DNA of 12,111 nucleotides from Anaerolineae bacterium (GTDB lineage: Bacteria; Chloroflexota; Anaerolineae; JACIWP01): positions 1-12,111 of the forward strand of contig JACIWP010000073.1 of the NCBI GenBank assembly GCA_014360855.1, given 5' to 3'. Every line of letters starts with the position of its first letter. The stretch's first letter is position 1. The notes below the pieces were generated by a model. That model saw only the letters and a list, made by a program, of their open reading frames with translations, was not told the origin of the DNA and ran no database searches. Below are positions 4,323-12,111 of the stretch, in pieces. The translations under genes and the position numbers were made by a program.

Positions 4323-6032
4323 ATGAAGCGCGAGGAGTACATTGCGGTTGCCAGGGGGGAGCGGCCGGCCGACCTGCTCCTGCGCAATACCCAGCTGGTC
4401 AACGTGCTCACCGGGGAAGTTCATCCCGCCGATATCGCCATCGCCGGCGGTTATGTCATCGGTTGGGGGGACTACCAGGCGCGGGAAGTGATAGACCTGG
4501 CCGGCGCGTTCGTCTGCCCGGGATTTATTGACGCCCATGTGCATCTGGAAAGCTCCATGGTGACGCCGGCACAGTTCGCCCGCGCCGTCGTGCCTCGCGG
4601 CACCACGACGGTCATCGCTGATCCCCATGAGATCGCCAATGTGCTGGGGGTGGAGGGCATCCGCTACATCCTGCGCGCCAGCGAAGGCATTCCCCTGCGG
4701 GTCTTTGTGATGGTCTCCTCCTGTGTGCCGGCCACGCATATGGAAACCGCCGGCGCCAGTGTTACGCCGGCGGATGTTCGCGCCCTGCTCGGGGAGCGGC
4801 GCGTGTTGGGCCTGGCGGAAATGATGAATTATCCCGGTGTGCTGTTCCGCCTGCCGGCGGTGCTGGAGATGCTGGAGGCCGCCGGCGATCTGCCCATTGA
4901 CGGGCACGCCCCCGGCCTCAGCGGGAAGGACCTGCATGCCTATATCGGCGCCGGCATCCGCTCGGACCACGAATGCACCACGACGCAGGAGGCGCTGGAA
5001 AAGGCGCGCGCCGGCATGCACGTCCATATCCGCGAGGGCACCGCCGCCCGCAACCTGTTGGACCTATTGCCGGCGGTGACGCCGCAGCACGCCGGCATGT
5101 TCTCGTTCTGCACCGATGACCGCCACCCGGCGGAATTACTGCGCGAGGGCCATCTGGACGATATCGTGCGCAAGGCCATCGCCGCCGGCCTGCCCCCCAT
5201 TGCCGCCATACAGATGGCGACCATCCATACGGCGCGCCATTACCGGCTGTGGGAGCTGGGCGCGGTGGCACCGGGGTATCGCGCGGACCTGGTGGTGCTG
5301 GAGGACCTGGAAAAGGTACAGCCGGCGATGGTGTTCCAGGACGGCCGGTTAGTGGCGCGAGACGGCAAATTGGTGGAGGAGCTGGCCCTGCCGCCGGCCC
5401 CATCCCTCCCGCCTACCATGCGCATCGCCTGGGAGAGGGTCTCATTTGCCCTGCCAGCGCCGCCGGCGGGAACGGCCGTGCGCGTCATCGGCGTCATCCC
5501 GGACCAGATCATCACCCATTCCCTGCGCATGGAGCCAAAGGTCGAGGCCGGCCAGATTGTGGCCGACGTCTCCCGCGATCTGCTGAAGATCGCGGTGGTG
5601 GAGCGCCACCACGCCTCGGGCAACGTCGGTGTGGGGCTGGTACAGGGCATGGGGCTCCAGCGCGGCGCCATTGCATCGTCGGTGGCCCATGACAGTCACA
5701 ATATCGTGGTGGTGGGTGTTGATGACCGATCCATGCACCGGGCGGTCCGCGCTGTCGCTGAGATGGGTGGGGGCCAGGCCGTGGCGGATGGGGGGGAGAT
5801 CTTGGCGCGGCTCCCTCTGCCCATCGCCGGCCTCATCTCGGACCAGCCGCTGGAAAGGGTGCAGGAGGCCGGCGAGGCGGTTCGTCGGGCCGCCCAGGCG
5901 TTGGGATGCACCCTGTCGGACCCGGCCATGACTCTCTCTTTCCTGGCCCTGCCGGTCATTCCCTCGCTGAAAATCACGGATATGGGATTGGTGGATGTGG
6001 AGCGCTTCGCTCTCGTGCCGCTGTGGGATTAG
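4323..6032 (+). CDS. ade: Adenine deaminase
   Basis: This metal-dependent amidohydrolase (EC 3.5.4.2) converts adenine to hypoxanthine and ammonia in purine salvage. The 569-residue product has the usual family length and two domains. The TIM-barrel part holds the metal ligands: His72 and His74 in FIDAHVHLES, Glu166 in GLAEMMNYPG, His195 in DGHAPGLSG, His216 in SDHE and an Asp at 265/266 in TDDRHP. DPHEIANVLG (100-109) is another signature. The C-terminal adenine-deaminase domain carries VAHDSHN (454-460), LPLPIAGLISDQP (497-509) and the LPVIPSLKITDMGL ending (543-556). I start at ATG 4323, with GGAGG at 4313-4317, not at the upstream ATG 4248, which would lie before the promoter. It is the only plus-strand gene, divergent from the nitroreductases. 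Its TAG overlaps the patatin TAA on the other strand. No coenzyme or transporter partner is visible. Confidence 0.96.
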   Translation: MKREEYIAVARGERPADLLLRNTQLVNVLTGEVHPADIAIAGGYVIGWGDYQAREVIDLAGAFVCPGFIDAHVHLESSMVTPAQFARAVVPRGTTTVIADPHEIANVLGVEGIRYILRASEGIPLRVFVMVSSCVPATHMETAGASVTPADVRALLGERRVLGLAEMMNYPGVLFRLPAVLEMLEAAGDLPIDGHAPGLSGKDLHAYIGAGIRSDHECTTTQEALEKARAGMHVHIREGTAARNLLDLLPAVTPQHAGMFSFCTDDRHPAELLREGHLDDIVRKAIAAGLPPIAAIQMATIHTARHYRLWELGAVAPGYRADLVVLEDLEKVQPAMVFQDGRLVARDGKLVEELALPPAPSLPPTMRIAWERVSFALPAPPAGTAVRVIGVIPDQIITHSLRMEPKVEAGQIVADVSRDLLKIAVVERHHASGNVGVGLVQGMGLQRGAIASSVAHDSHNIVVVGVDDRSMHRAVRAVAEMGGGQAVADGGEILARLPLPIAGLISDQPLERVQEAGEAVRRAAQALGCTLSDPAMTLSFLALPVIPSLKITDMGLVDVERFALVPLWD

Positions 6033-6874
6033 CGCCGGCGCATGCCGCCCAGCTTGCGGCGAAGCTCGTCCAGTGGGGAGGTCTGCAGGCCGGCGCGCAA
6101 CTGCTCCAGCTTGGCCTCCGCGGCGCGCCGGCCGCGCTCCATCATCTCCTCCGCATGTTCCAGGTCCGCCAGGCTGAACTCGATGACGTCGGGGTATATG
6201 GTGCAGTCCGCCTGTTGGGCCTCCGCATGGGCGCTCCGCTCCAGGGTATAGAGCGTCAGCATCCACAGCTCCCAGAGATTGCGCGGCCGGGCGTTGCGGG
6301 CGTACGGAGGGAGCAGGTTGACGGCGATGACGTAGTCGGCTCCCCAATCGCGCAGGACCTGCACCGGCACGTTGTTCAGCAGTCCGCCGTCCACCAGCAG
6401 ATGATCGTTCCACTCGACCGGCGTGAAAAGGCCCGGCACCGCACAGCTCGCCCGTACGGCACGCGCCACGCGCCCCTCTTTCAGCACTACTTCCTGAGCG
6501 GTCAGCAGGTCCACCGCCACCGTCAGGAAGGGGATGGAGAGCTGATCAAAGGTGCGGCCGGCCAACAGCTCCTCCAGGTAGGCCTCCATGCGGGAGGTGT
6601 CGAACAGGCCCAGATGAGGGCGCCCCAGACGCACCAGCTTGGACCAGGAGAGATCCCGCGCCAGGGCTTTGAGCTGTTCGACACTGTAGCCGGCGCAGTA
6701 CAGGGCGCCCACGACCGAGCCGGCGCTGACGCCGGCGACCACATCCGGGCGAATGCCCTCGCGCTCCAGCACTTCCAGCACTCCGATATGTGCCGTGCCG
6801 CGCGCCGCGCCGCCGCTAAGGGCTAACCCCACCTTCTTCCGGCCCCAGGGCCATTTCCCCCGTGACTGCGGCAT
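6029..6874 (-). CDS. Patatin-like phospholipase (RssA/YchK-type)
   Basis: A 281-residue serine hydrolase of the bacterial patatin family, expected to cleave acyl chains from lipids with a Ser-Asp dyad. The oxyanion-hole loop is SGGAARG (20-26), the nucleophile is Ser50 in GVSAGS (48-53), and the general base is Asp162 in DGGLLNNVP (162-170). There is no signal peptide; the N-terminus is short and basic with Trp residues, so a cytosolic or inner-membrane-face location is likely. A charged helical C-terminus (about 225-281) may form a coiled segment. The ATG at 6872-6874 has AGGAGG six bases upstream. The gene follows the glycosyltransferase by 22 bp and is last in its operon. Its stop overlaps that of the convergent adenine deaminase gene (shared TTAG). 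The substrate is unknown; a membrane-lipid role fits the neighbours. Confidence 0.92.
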   Translation of the reverse strand: MPQSRGKWPWGRKKVGLALSGGAARGTAHIGVLEVLEREGIRPDVVAGVSAGSVVGALYCAGYSVEQLKALARDLSWSKLVRLGRPHLGLFDTSRMEAYLEELLAGRTFDQLSIPFLTVAVDLLTAQEVVLKEGRVARAVRASCAVPGLFTPVEWNDHLLVDGGLLNNVPVQVLRDWGADYVIAVNLLPPYARNARPRNLWELWMLTLYTLERSAHAEAQQADCTIYPDVIEFSLADLEHAEEMMERGRRAAEAKLEQLRAGLQTSPLDELRRKLGGMRRR

Positions 6875-6896
6875 CCTTTGCCTCCTCTCTCAAGTC

Positions 6897-8357
6897 TCAA
6901 GGGGAACTCTGCACACCGGTATATTCTATCAGCGTGACGAGGTGAAAGGCAATTTCGCGGGAGCTCTCTGCATGAGCGGACAGCCAATCCCGCACAGCGC
7001 CGGCGCGGTCCCACCAGGCCGGCTCCGATTCCACCAGCCAGACGCGGCGGCGTCCCCCGACCAGCCGGCGCATGGCGGCATCCAGTTCCGCCGGCGGCAG
7101 GCCGTTGGCGAAGGGCGCCGGCGCATAGATGGCCTCCTCCGCCGGCGCGTAATAGGTGAAGGTTCCCTGCGCCTGCGGGATGAGGAACAGTACCAGATCG
7201 CCGGCCTGACGATGCGCCGTGAAATACCGCGCCGCGCTGCGAAAATCGGGTTTAATGGTCTGTGTGCCCTGGACGGCGATACCCAACAGGCTCGCCGCCA
7301 GCACGGCCGCCACAGCCCCCAGTGCCAGCGGGCGCCATACTCGCCACAGCCAGGCTGTGCCCAGCGCCATCAGGAGCAGGAGCGCCGGCAGGGTGAAGAT
7401 CAGATAGCGCTCGGCGAAGAGCGGCTTCACCGTGGAAAGGACCATCAGCCCGACGGCCGGCACACCCAGCCATGCGAGCAGGGCCAGCGGGACGCGCCGC
7501 CATGTCCATCGCGGGGCCAGCCAGATGCCGGCGGTGCCCAGTAGTGCCAGGAAGAGCGCCGGCGTAGCGAGCCAAGCCGGCAGGCGGCCGGAGGGCCCCA
7601 GGGTGAAACCCAGCGCCAGGCCTGCGGTCATATCGCCCCAGGATGCCGGCGCGTGTCCCGTCTGAAAGGATGAGAGCAAGAGCGGTATGCCCCAGCCGGC
7701 CAAGGGCACGGCCGGCAGACAGAGCGCCGCCATGGCCACAGCCCAGGCCGGCCAGCCGCCGCGCCCCTTGGGCCGCAGGAGAATGCCCATGAGGAGATGG
7801 GCCGGCACCAGCCAGAGCGCCATAAAGTGGAGATAGACCAGTACTGCCATGCCGAAGACGTAGCCGGCCCAGCGCCATACCCCGCCGCGCTCCAGCGCGT
7901 CCAGGTAGAGCCAGGAGACCAGCAGGGCGAGGGCCAATAGCGGCGCGTAGACGCGCGCTTCCTGCGAATACCATACCCAGAAGGACGAGCAGGCGGCGAA
8001 CAGCAGTGCCCATACGGCGGCCGCCGGGTGGACGAAGCGCCGGCAGAGGGCCCACAGCAGGGCCAGCCCGCATGTCCCCCACAGGGCGGAGAAGAAGCGT
8101 CCGGAGACAAGGCCGCCGCCGGCGATCGCCTGCCAGCCGGCCAGCATGGTGTAATAGAGCGGGGCGTTGTGGCCTGGCTGGGTAAAGAGCATCCGCAAAG
8201 ATGCCAGGGACGAGGCAAACTCCAGGGAGTCGGCCTCGTCCCGCCAGATGCTTTGAAAATCCAGGTGCCACAGCCGCAGGGCGAATCCCAGTGCAATCAG
8301 CAACAGCGCCAGCGCATACGAGGGGAATCTACCACCCGGCCGGCGTTCTGCTGTCAC
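6897..8357 (-). CDS. GT39/GT83-like membrane glycosyltransferase (GT-C fold)
   Basis: A 486-residue polytopic membrane protein with about ten hydrophobic segments. It resembles the ArnT/protein O-mannosyltransferase superfamily, which moves sugars from polyprenyl-phosphate donors on the outer face of the membrane. The first periplasmic loop has RDEADSLEFA (39-48), whose Asp40-Glu41 matches the catalytic acidic pair. PGHNAPLYY (61-69) resembles the usual HPPLYY stretch, and YSQEARVYAPLLAL (130-143) is a further family signature. A soluble C-terminal part follows the last helix (about 375 onward). The start is GTG at 8355-8357, 4 bp after the upstream stop, with a GAGG-containing purine stretch before it. 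No polyprenyl-phosphate sugar synthase is in the window. The acceptor could be a protein such as the neighbouring Pro/Thr-rich one, or a glycolipid (inference). Confidence 0.85.
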   Translation of the reverse strand: MTAERRPGGRFPSYALALLLIALGFALRLWHLDFQSIWRDEADSLEFASSLASLRMLFTQPGHNAPLYYTMLAGWQAIAGGGLVSGRFFSALWGTCGLALLWALCRRFVHPAAAVWALLFAACSSFWVWYSQEARVYAPLLALALLVSWLYLDALERGGVWRWAGYVFGMAVLVYLHFMALWLVPAHLLMGILLRPKGRGGWPAWAVAMAALCLPAVPLAGWGIPLLLSSFQTGHAPASWGDMTAGLALGFTLGPSGRLPAWLATPALFLALLGTAGIWLAPRWTWRRVPLALLAWLGVPAVGLMVLSTVKPLFAERYLIFTLPALLLLMALGTAWLWRVWRPLALGAVAAVLAASLLGIAVQGTQTIKPDFRSAARYFTAHRQAGDLVLFLIPQAQGTFTYYAPAEEAIYAPAPFANGLPPAELDAAMRRLVGGRRRVWLVESEPAWWDRAGAVRDWLSAHAESSREIAFHLVTLIEYTGVQSSP

Positions 8358-8361
8358 ATCC

Positions 8362-8886
8362 TCATTCCTCTTGCGCTGGCTCTTCCGGCGCCGGCGGCTC
8401 CGATGGGGATGCGGCGCGCCGGCGGCTCCGGATGGTCAGCACGATCACCGCGGCGATAATGGCCAGCACCACCAGGATGCCGCAGATCAGCCAGAGGTAC
8501 GAGAAGATGAGGATGAGGATGTCCATGAAGCGCGCCCAGTCGAACCCGCCGGCCGGCTCGGCGCTCTGGGGCACTTCGCCGGATGGGACAGGGGCCGGCG
8601 TCTCCGCCGACGGCAGGGCGGGCGCAGTGGTCGGCGCGGCTTCCGGCTGAGCCGGCGTCGGCTGGGGAGGGGTGGGTGGGACAGGGGTGGGTTGCGCCGG
8701 CGGCGCCGGTGTGAGGGTCGCGGCCGGCGTCGGCGTCTGCACCGGCGACTGGAGCAGTCGCCGCGCCAGCGCCGGCGAACTGCCGGCCAGCAGAGCGGTC
8801 AGCAGGGCGCTCAACAGCAGGATCACGATAACCGCACTGCGCTCAGGTGATGATCGGAACCCCGAGGACGGTTGATGATGTCTCAC
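8362..8886 (-). CDS. Pro/Thr/Ala-rich membrane-anchored protein of unknown function
   Basis: A 174-residue protein with no recognised domain but a clear layout. A hydrophobic N-terminal segment (18-36) is followed by SSPALA-RR, a plausible signal-peptidase site near residue 41. An extracytoplasmic low-complexity stretch rich in Pro, Thr and Ala (48-112) contains several PTP repeats. A long hydrophobic segment (122-152) is then capped by RSRRR and an acidic/Pro tail. The positive charges after the second helix suggest a cytosolic C-terminus. The start is GTG at 8884-8886 with AAGGGAAGGGAA upstream; no ATG precedes the first helix. The Thr-rich linker lies immediately upstream of a GT-C glycosyltransferase, making it a candidate for O-glycosylation or a stalk (inference). 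Confidence 0.75.
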   Translation of the reverse strand: MRHHQPSSGFRSSPERSAVIVILLLSALLTALLAGSSPALARRLLQSPVQTPTPAATLTPAPPAQPTPVPPTPPQPTPAQPEAAPTTAPALPSAETPAPVPSGEVPQSAEPAGGFDWARFMDILILIFSYLWLICGILVVLAIIAAVIVLTIRSRRRAASPSEPPAPEEPAQEE

Positions 8887-8960
8887 TGCAGTTCCCTTCC
8901 CTTGCGAATCAGATGCGCGCCGGCAGTGTGGGCGCCGGCGGTAGTGGTCGGTGCGGTCCG

Positions 8961-9074
8961 TTACAGGACGATCTTGCCCTCAATGAGCAGGATGAGACAG
9001 CCGAAAATCAGCACATTGAGGAAAATCAGGATGGCGATAATAGGCCAATAACGCCGTTCCAGCAGTTCGGACAT
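8961..9074 (-). CDS. 37-residue single-pass membrane microprotein
   Basis: A short open frame from ATG 9072-9074 to TAA 8961. It has an ideal AGGAGG seven bases upstream and a promoter of its own (9129-9157). The product starts with a charged MSELLERRYW, has a hydrophobic stretch of about 22 residues (11-32, rich in Ile/Leu/Phe with one Gly and Cys), and ends EGKIVL. This reads as an N-in single-pass membrane peptide. An alternative ATG at 9077-9079 lies only two bases from the AGGAGG and gives another frame without hydrophobic character. It leads the operon of the Pro/Thr-rich protein, glycosyltransferase and patatin. I do not recognise a family. Small membrane proteins of this type usually bind and tune a larger membrane partner (inference). 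Confidence 0.75.
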   Translation of the reverse strand: MSELLERRYWPIIAILIFLNVLIFGCLILLIEGKIVL

Positions 9075-9128
9075 GGCATTTCCTCCTGTGCAGGGACCGG
9101 GCCGGCGGCGTCCCAGCCGTTCCGCCAT

Positions 9129-9157
9129 AGCATACTGACATTGCGGACAAAAGTCAA
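9129..9157 (-). promoter_or_regulatory. Promoter for the microprotein/glycosyltransferase/patatin operon
   Basis: On the minus strand TTGACT (9152-9157), a 17-bp spacer and TATGCT (9129-9134). The predicted start is near 9122, with a leader of about 48 nt to the microprotein ATG. It lies just past the murJ stop codon (9163), so transcription of the downstream genes can be separate from murJ. Confidence 0.7.
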
Positions 9158-9162
9158 ATGGA

Positions 9163-10705
<1,543 letters not shown>

Positions 10706-10725
<20 letters not shown>

Positions 10726-11203
10726 AGCGCTCCAGGATCGTCTGAATGAGCCGGGATGTGGAATGGTCGGGGAGATAGGGCAGGAACTGCACCTGGCCGC
10801 CGTATTCCAGGACAACGCGGGCCTCCGGCGGCCAGCGCCCCTGGTCAGGGGACCAATCGCCGCCCTTGACGTAGATGTCCGGACGGAGCCGGCGCACGAT
10901 CTCCTCCGCCGTCGGCGCATCGAAGATGACCACGCCGTCCACACACGCCAGCGCGGCCAGGACGGCGGCGCGCTCCTGTTCCGGCACGATGGGGCGCGCC
11001 GGCCCCTTCAGCAAGCGGGTGGAAGCGTCGCTGTTCAACCCTACGACCAGGGTATCGCCCAGCGCCCGGGCCCTTTGCAGGTAATCCACATGGCCCAGGT
11101 GGAGGAGGTCAAAGTGGCCGTTGGTGAAGACGATGCGCTTGCCGGCGGCGCGCCAGGCCGCGCACCGCTGTTCTGCCTCTTCCAGGCTCCATACTGACCC
11201 CAT
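10706..11203 (-). CDS. rfaE2: RfaE2-like sugar-phosphate nucleotidyltransferase
   Basis: A 165-residue cytosolic enzyme equal to the C-terminal half of HldE, the D-glycero-beta-D-manno-heptose 1-phosphate adenylyltransferase (EC 2.7.7.70). It would make ADP- (or another NDP-) sugar from a sugar 1-phosphate. TNGHFDLLHLGH (27-38) contains the HxGH nucleotide-binding motif. GLNSDAS (55-61), RPIVPEQER (70-78), VKGGDW (112-117) and STSRLIQTI (148-156) follow in family order. The usual Cys of TNGCFD is His here, a change also seen in relatives. No kinase half (RfaE1) is fused or nearby. The start is ATG 11201-11203 with GGGAG five to six bases upstream. The 106 bp before it, up to the VanW stop, has no convincing promoter or terminator. 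It overlaps murJ by 20 bp, so the pair is likely coupled. A glycerol-phosphate cytidylyltransferase-like activity is the main alternative. Confidence 0.85.
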
Positions 11204-11309
11204 TCCAGCTCCCTTTTGCTACAGTGTTGAGTGCGCTTCGCTCTATTTGCCGGGCAGGTGGCTGACACCACATCCCCCGCTCCCCGTGCTCAGGAAAGAG
11301 GCCTGGGGA

Positions 11310-12111
11310 TCACTGGCTTGGGGCAGGGCCGGTGCCCACCAGGAACACGGCCCTCCATGGACGGTAGCGGCTGAAGAAGACGTCCTGGTGGATGATGGTG
11401 TCGCCCTGGCGGACGATGCGCTTGACCGTGACATCCACCCCATCGCGCTCCCATTCCACCTGTTTGACGGTGCCGGCCGGCAACGAGGGGTCCTCGCGGT
11501 ACTCCGGCGGTGCGGGGTGGATGACATTCTCGGTGATGGGGCCTTCCATTTCCACGGTCCTGCCGGTGTCGGTGCCGATGAAATAGAAGGTGATGGTGCC
11601 GTTGGTCAGGTCGGTCTTGGTCTTGATGAGCAGATAGGCCGGCGTGTCATTGCGGAACTTGAAGTCCACCATCGGGCTGTAGACGGTGGCATCCATGCCC
11701 ACCGGCGGCTCGTACCAGCTCACGCGGTAGCCGTGCGCCCAGCGCTCCAGGATCTCCAGGCCGGCCCAGAAGGCGGCACGGAAGGCCGTGGTGGAAACCT
11801 GGCATATCCCGCCGCCGATGCCCACCGCCGTCTGGTCCCCCCAGATGATGAGCGATTCGGCAAAGCCCTGTTCCGCCGTCACTTCACCCAGGTATTTGTT
11901 GAACGAGAAGATTTCCCCCGGTGCCAGGAGGATGCCGTCGAAGCGCTCGGCGGCCAGCGCGATGTTGGTCATGCGCTCCTTGCTGGACCCCTTGAAGCTG
12001 GTCGTCGCCTCGACCAGGATGTCGTTCAGGCCCAGCGCCGCAAGGTTATTGGTGTCAATGGTGGGGGTGATGACCTCCACCGGCAGGGGCACCGTCTGAT
12101 AGGCCTGGCGC
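11310..12111 (-). CDS. VanW-family protein, C-terminal part (5' end off the window)
   Basis: The last 266 codons of a larger gene; the frame stays open to the right edge. The VanW domain is clear: PGEIFSFNKYLGEVTAEQGF followed by GGGICQVST (11790-11816), which is the most conserved signature and includes the single Cys. Further on, YEPPVGMDATVY and a beta-rich tail (roughly the last 100 residues) resemble the G5/C-terminal extension found in many VanW proteins. Full-length relatives have an N-terminal membrane anchor and peptidoglycan-binding-like domains and act outside the membrane, but the biochemical role of VanW remains unproven. VanW was named from vanB-type glycopeptide-resistance clusters. 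Its wide occurrence in other bacteria, and the absence of other van genes here, mean that it should not be read as a resistance gene. Confidence 0.88.
   Translation of the reverse strand, partial: RQAYQTVPLPVEVITPTIDTNNLAALGLNDILVEATTSFKGSSKERMTNIALAAERFDGILLAPGEIFSFNKYLGEVTAEQGFAESLIIWGDQTAVGIGGGICQVSTTAFRAAFWAGLEILERWAHGYRVSWYEPPVGMDATVYSPMVDFKFRNDTPAYLLIKTKTDLTNGTITFYFIGTDTGRTVEMEGPITENVIHPAPPEYREDPSLPAGTVKQVEWERDGVDVTVKRIVRQGDTIIHQDVFFSRYRPWRAVFLVGTGPAPSQ

Noticed and set aside
7252..8271. 339-codon minus-strand frame inside the glycosyltransferase gene
   Set aside because: An alternative frame of a membrane protein with clear motifs; its Arg/Pro/Gly-rich product matches no family I know.
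10726..10944. 73-residue N-terminal extension of MurJ
   Set aside because: It lies within rfaE2 in another frame, is Arg/Ser-rich and not membrane-like; ATG 10725 with GGAG fits the family start.
11204..11309. Possible promoter or terminator between the VanW and rfaE2 genes
   Set aside because: Only 4-5 bp stems without a U-tract and no convincing -35/-10 pair were seen on the minus strand.

Overview
The window is 12.1 kb of GC-rich bacterial DNA (low-to-mid 60s % GC by eye), densely packed with genes and with no sign of phage, transposon, CRISPR, rRNA or tRNA. The gene set points to a free-living bacterium, most likely an Anaerolineae-like member of the Chloroflexota. The hints are Pro/Thr-rich membrane-anchored proteins, a GT-C glycosyltransferase of the ArnT/PMT type, a VanW protein, a YbhN-type flippase-like protein, a tiny SWIM zinc-finger protein and many short overlaps. 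This placement is an inference from gene content; no marker gene proves it. The hexamer GCCGGC occurs about 115 times, roughly ten times the number expected from base composition.

Layout from right to left along the minus strand: the 3' part of a VanW-family gene (11310-12111), an RfaE2-like nucleotidyltransferase (10706-11203), and a MurJ-type lipid flippase (9163-10725) overlapping it by 20 bp. A promoter (9129-9157) then starts a second run. This holds a 37-residue single-pass membrane microprotein (8961-9074), a Pro/Thr-rich membrane protein (8362-8886), a GT39-like glycosyltransferase (6897-8357) and a patatin-like phospholipase (6029-6874).

The only plus-strand gene is adenine deaminase (4323-6032), whose stop codon overlaps that of the patatin gene. 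It is divergent from two tandem, translationally coupled nitroreductase paralogues (3565-4137 and 3008-3568, minus strand). The two promoters are nearly back to back, with -35 boxes 12 bp apart, and each carries an operator-like dyad.

Left of the nitroreductases lies a 244-bp non-coding stretch (2764-3007). It holds a perfect 15-bp inverted repeat made of two palindromes, a near-consensus promoter, and a structured leader ending in a terminator-like hairpin. This leader precedes the last minus-strand operon: SWIM mini-protein (2524-2763), YbhN-type flippase-like membrane protein (1486-2511), UDP-glucose 6-dehydrogenase (130-1467) and the start of holo-ACP synthase acpS (1-120).

Most of the window therefore serves the envelope: UDP-glucuronate supply, a sugar-nucleotide transferase, lipid-linked sugar handling, membrane glycosyl transfer, lipid hydrolysis and wall-associated VanW. 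Adenine deaminase and the nitroreductases form a separate purine-salvage/redox island. All four promoters read here have 17-bp spacers and near-consensus boxes. The least explained items are the iterated GCCGGC hexamer, the attenuator-like leader (or small RNA) before the SWIM gene, and the 37-residue microprotein with its own promoter.
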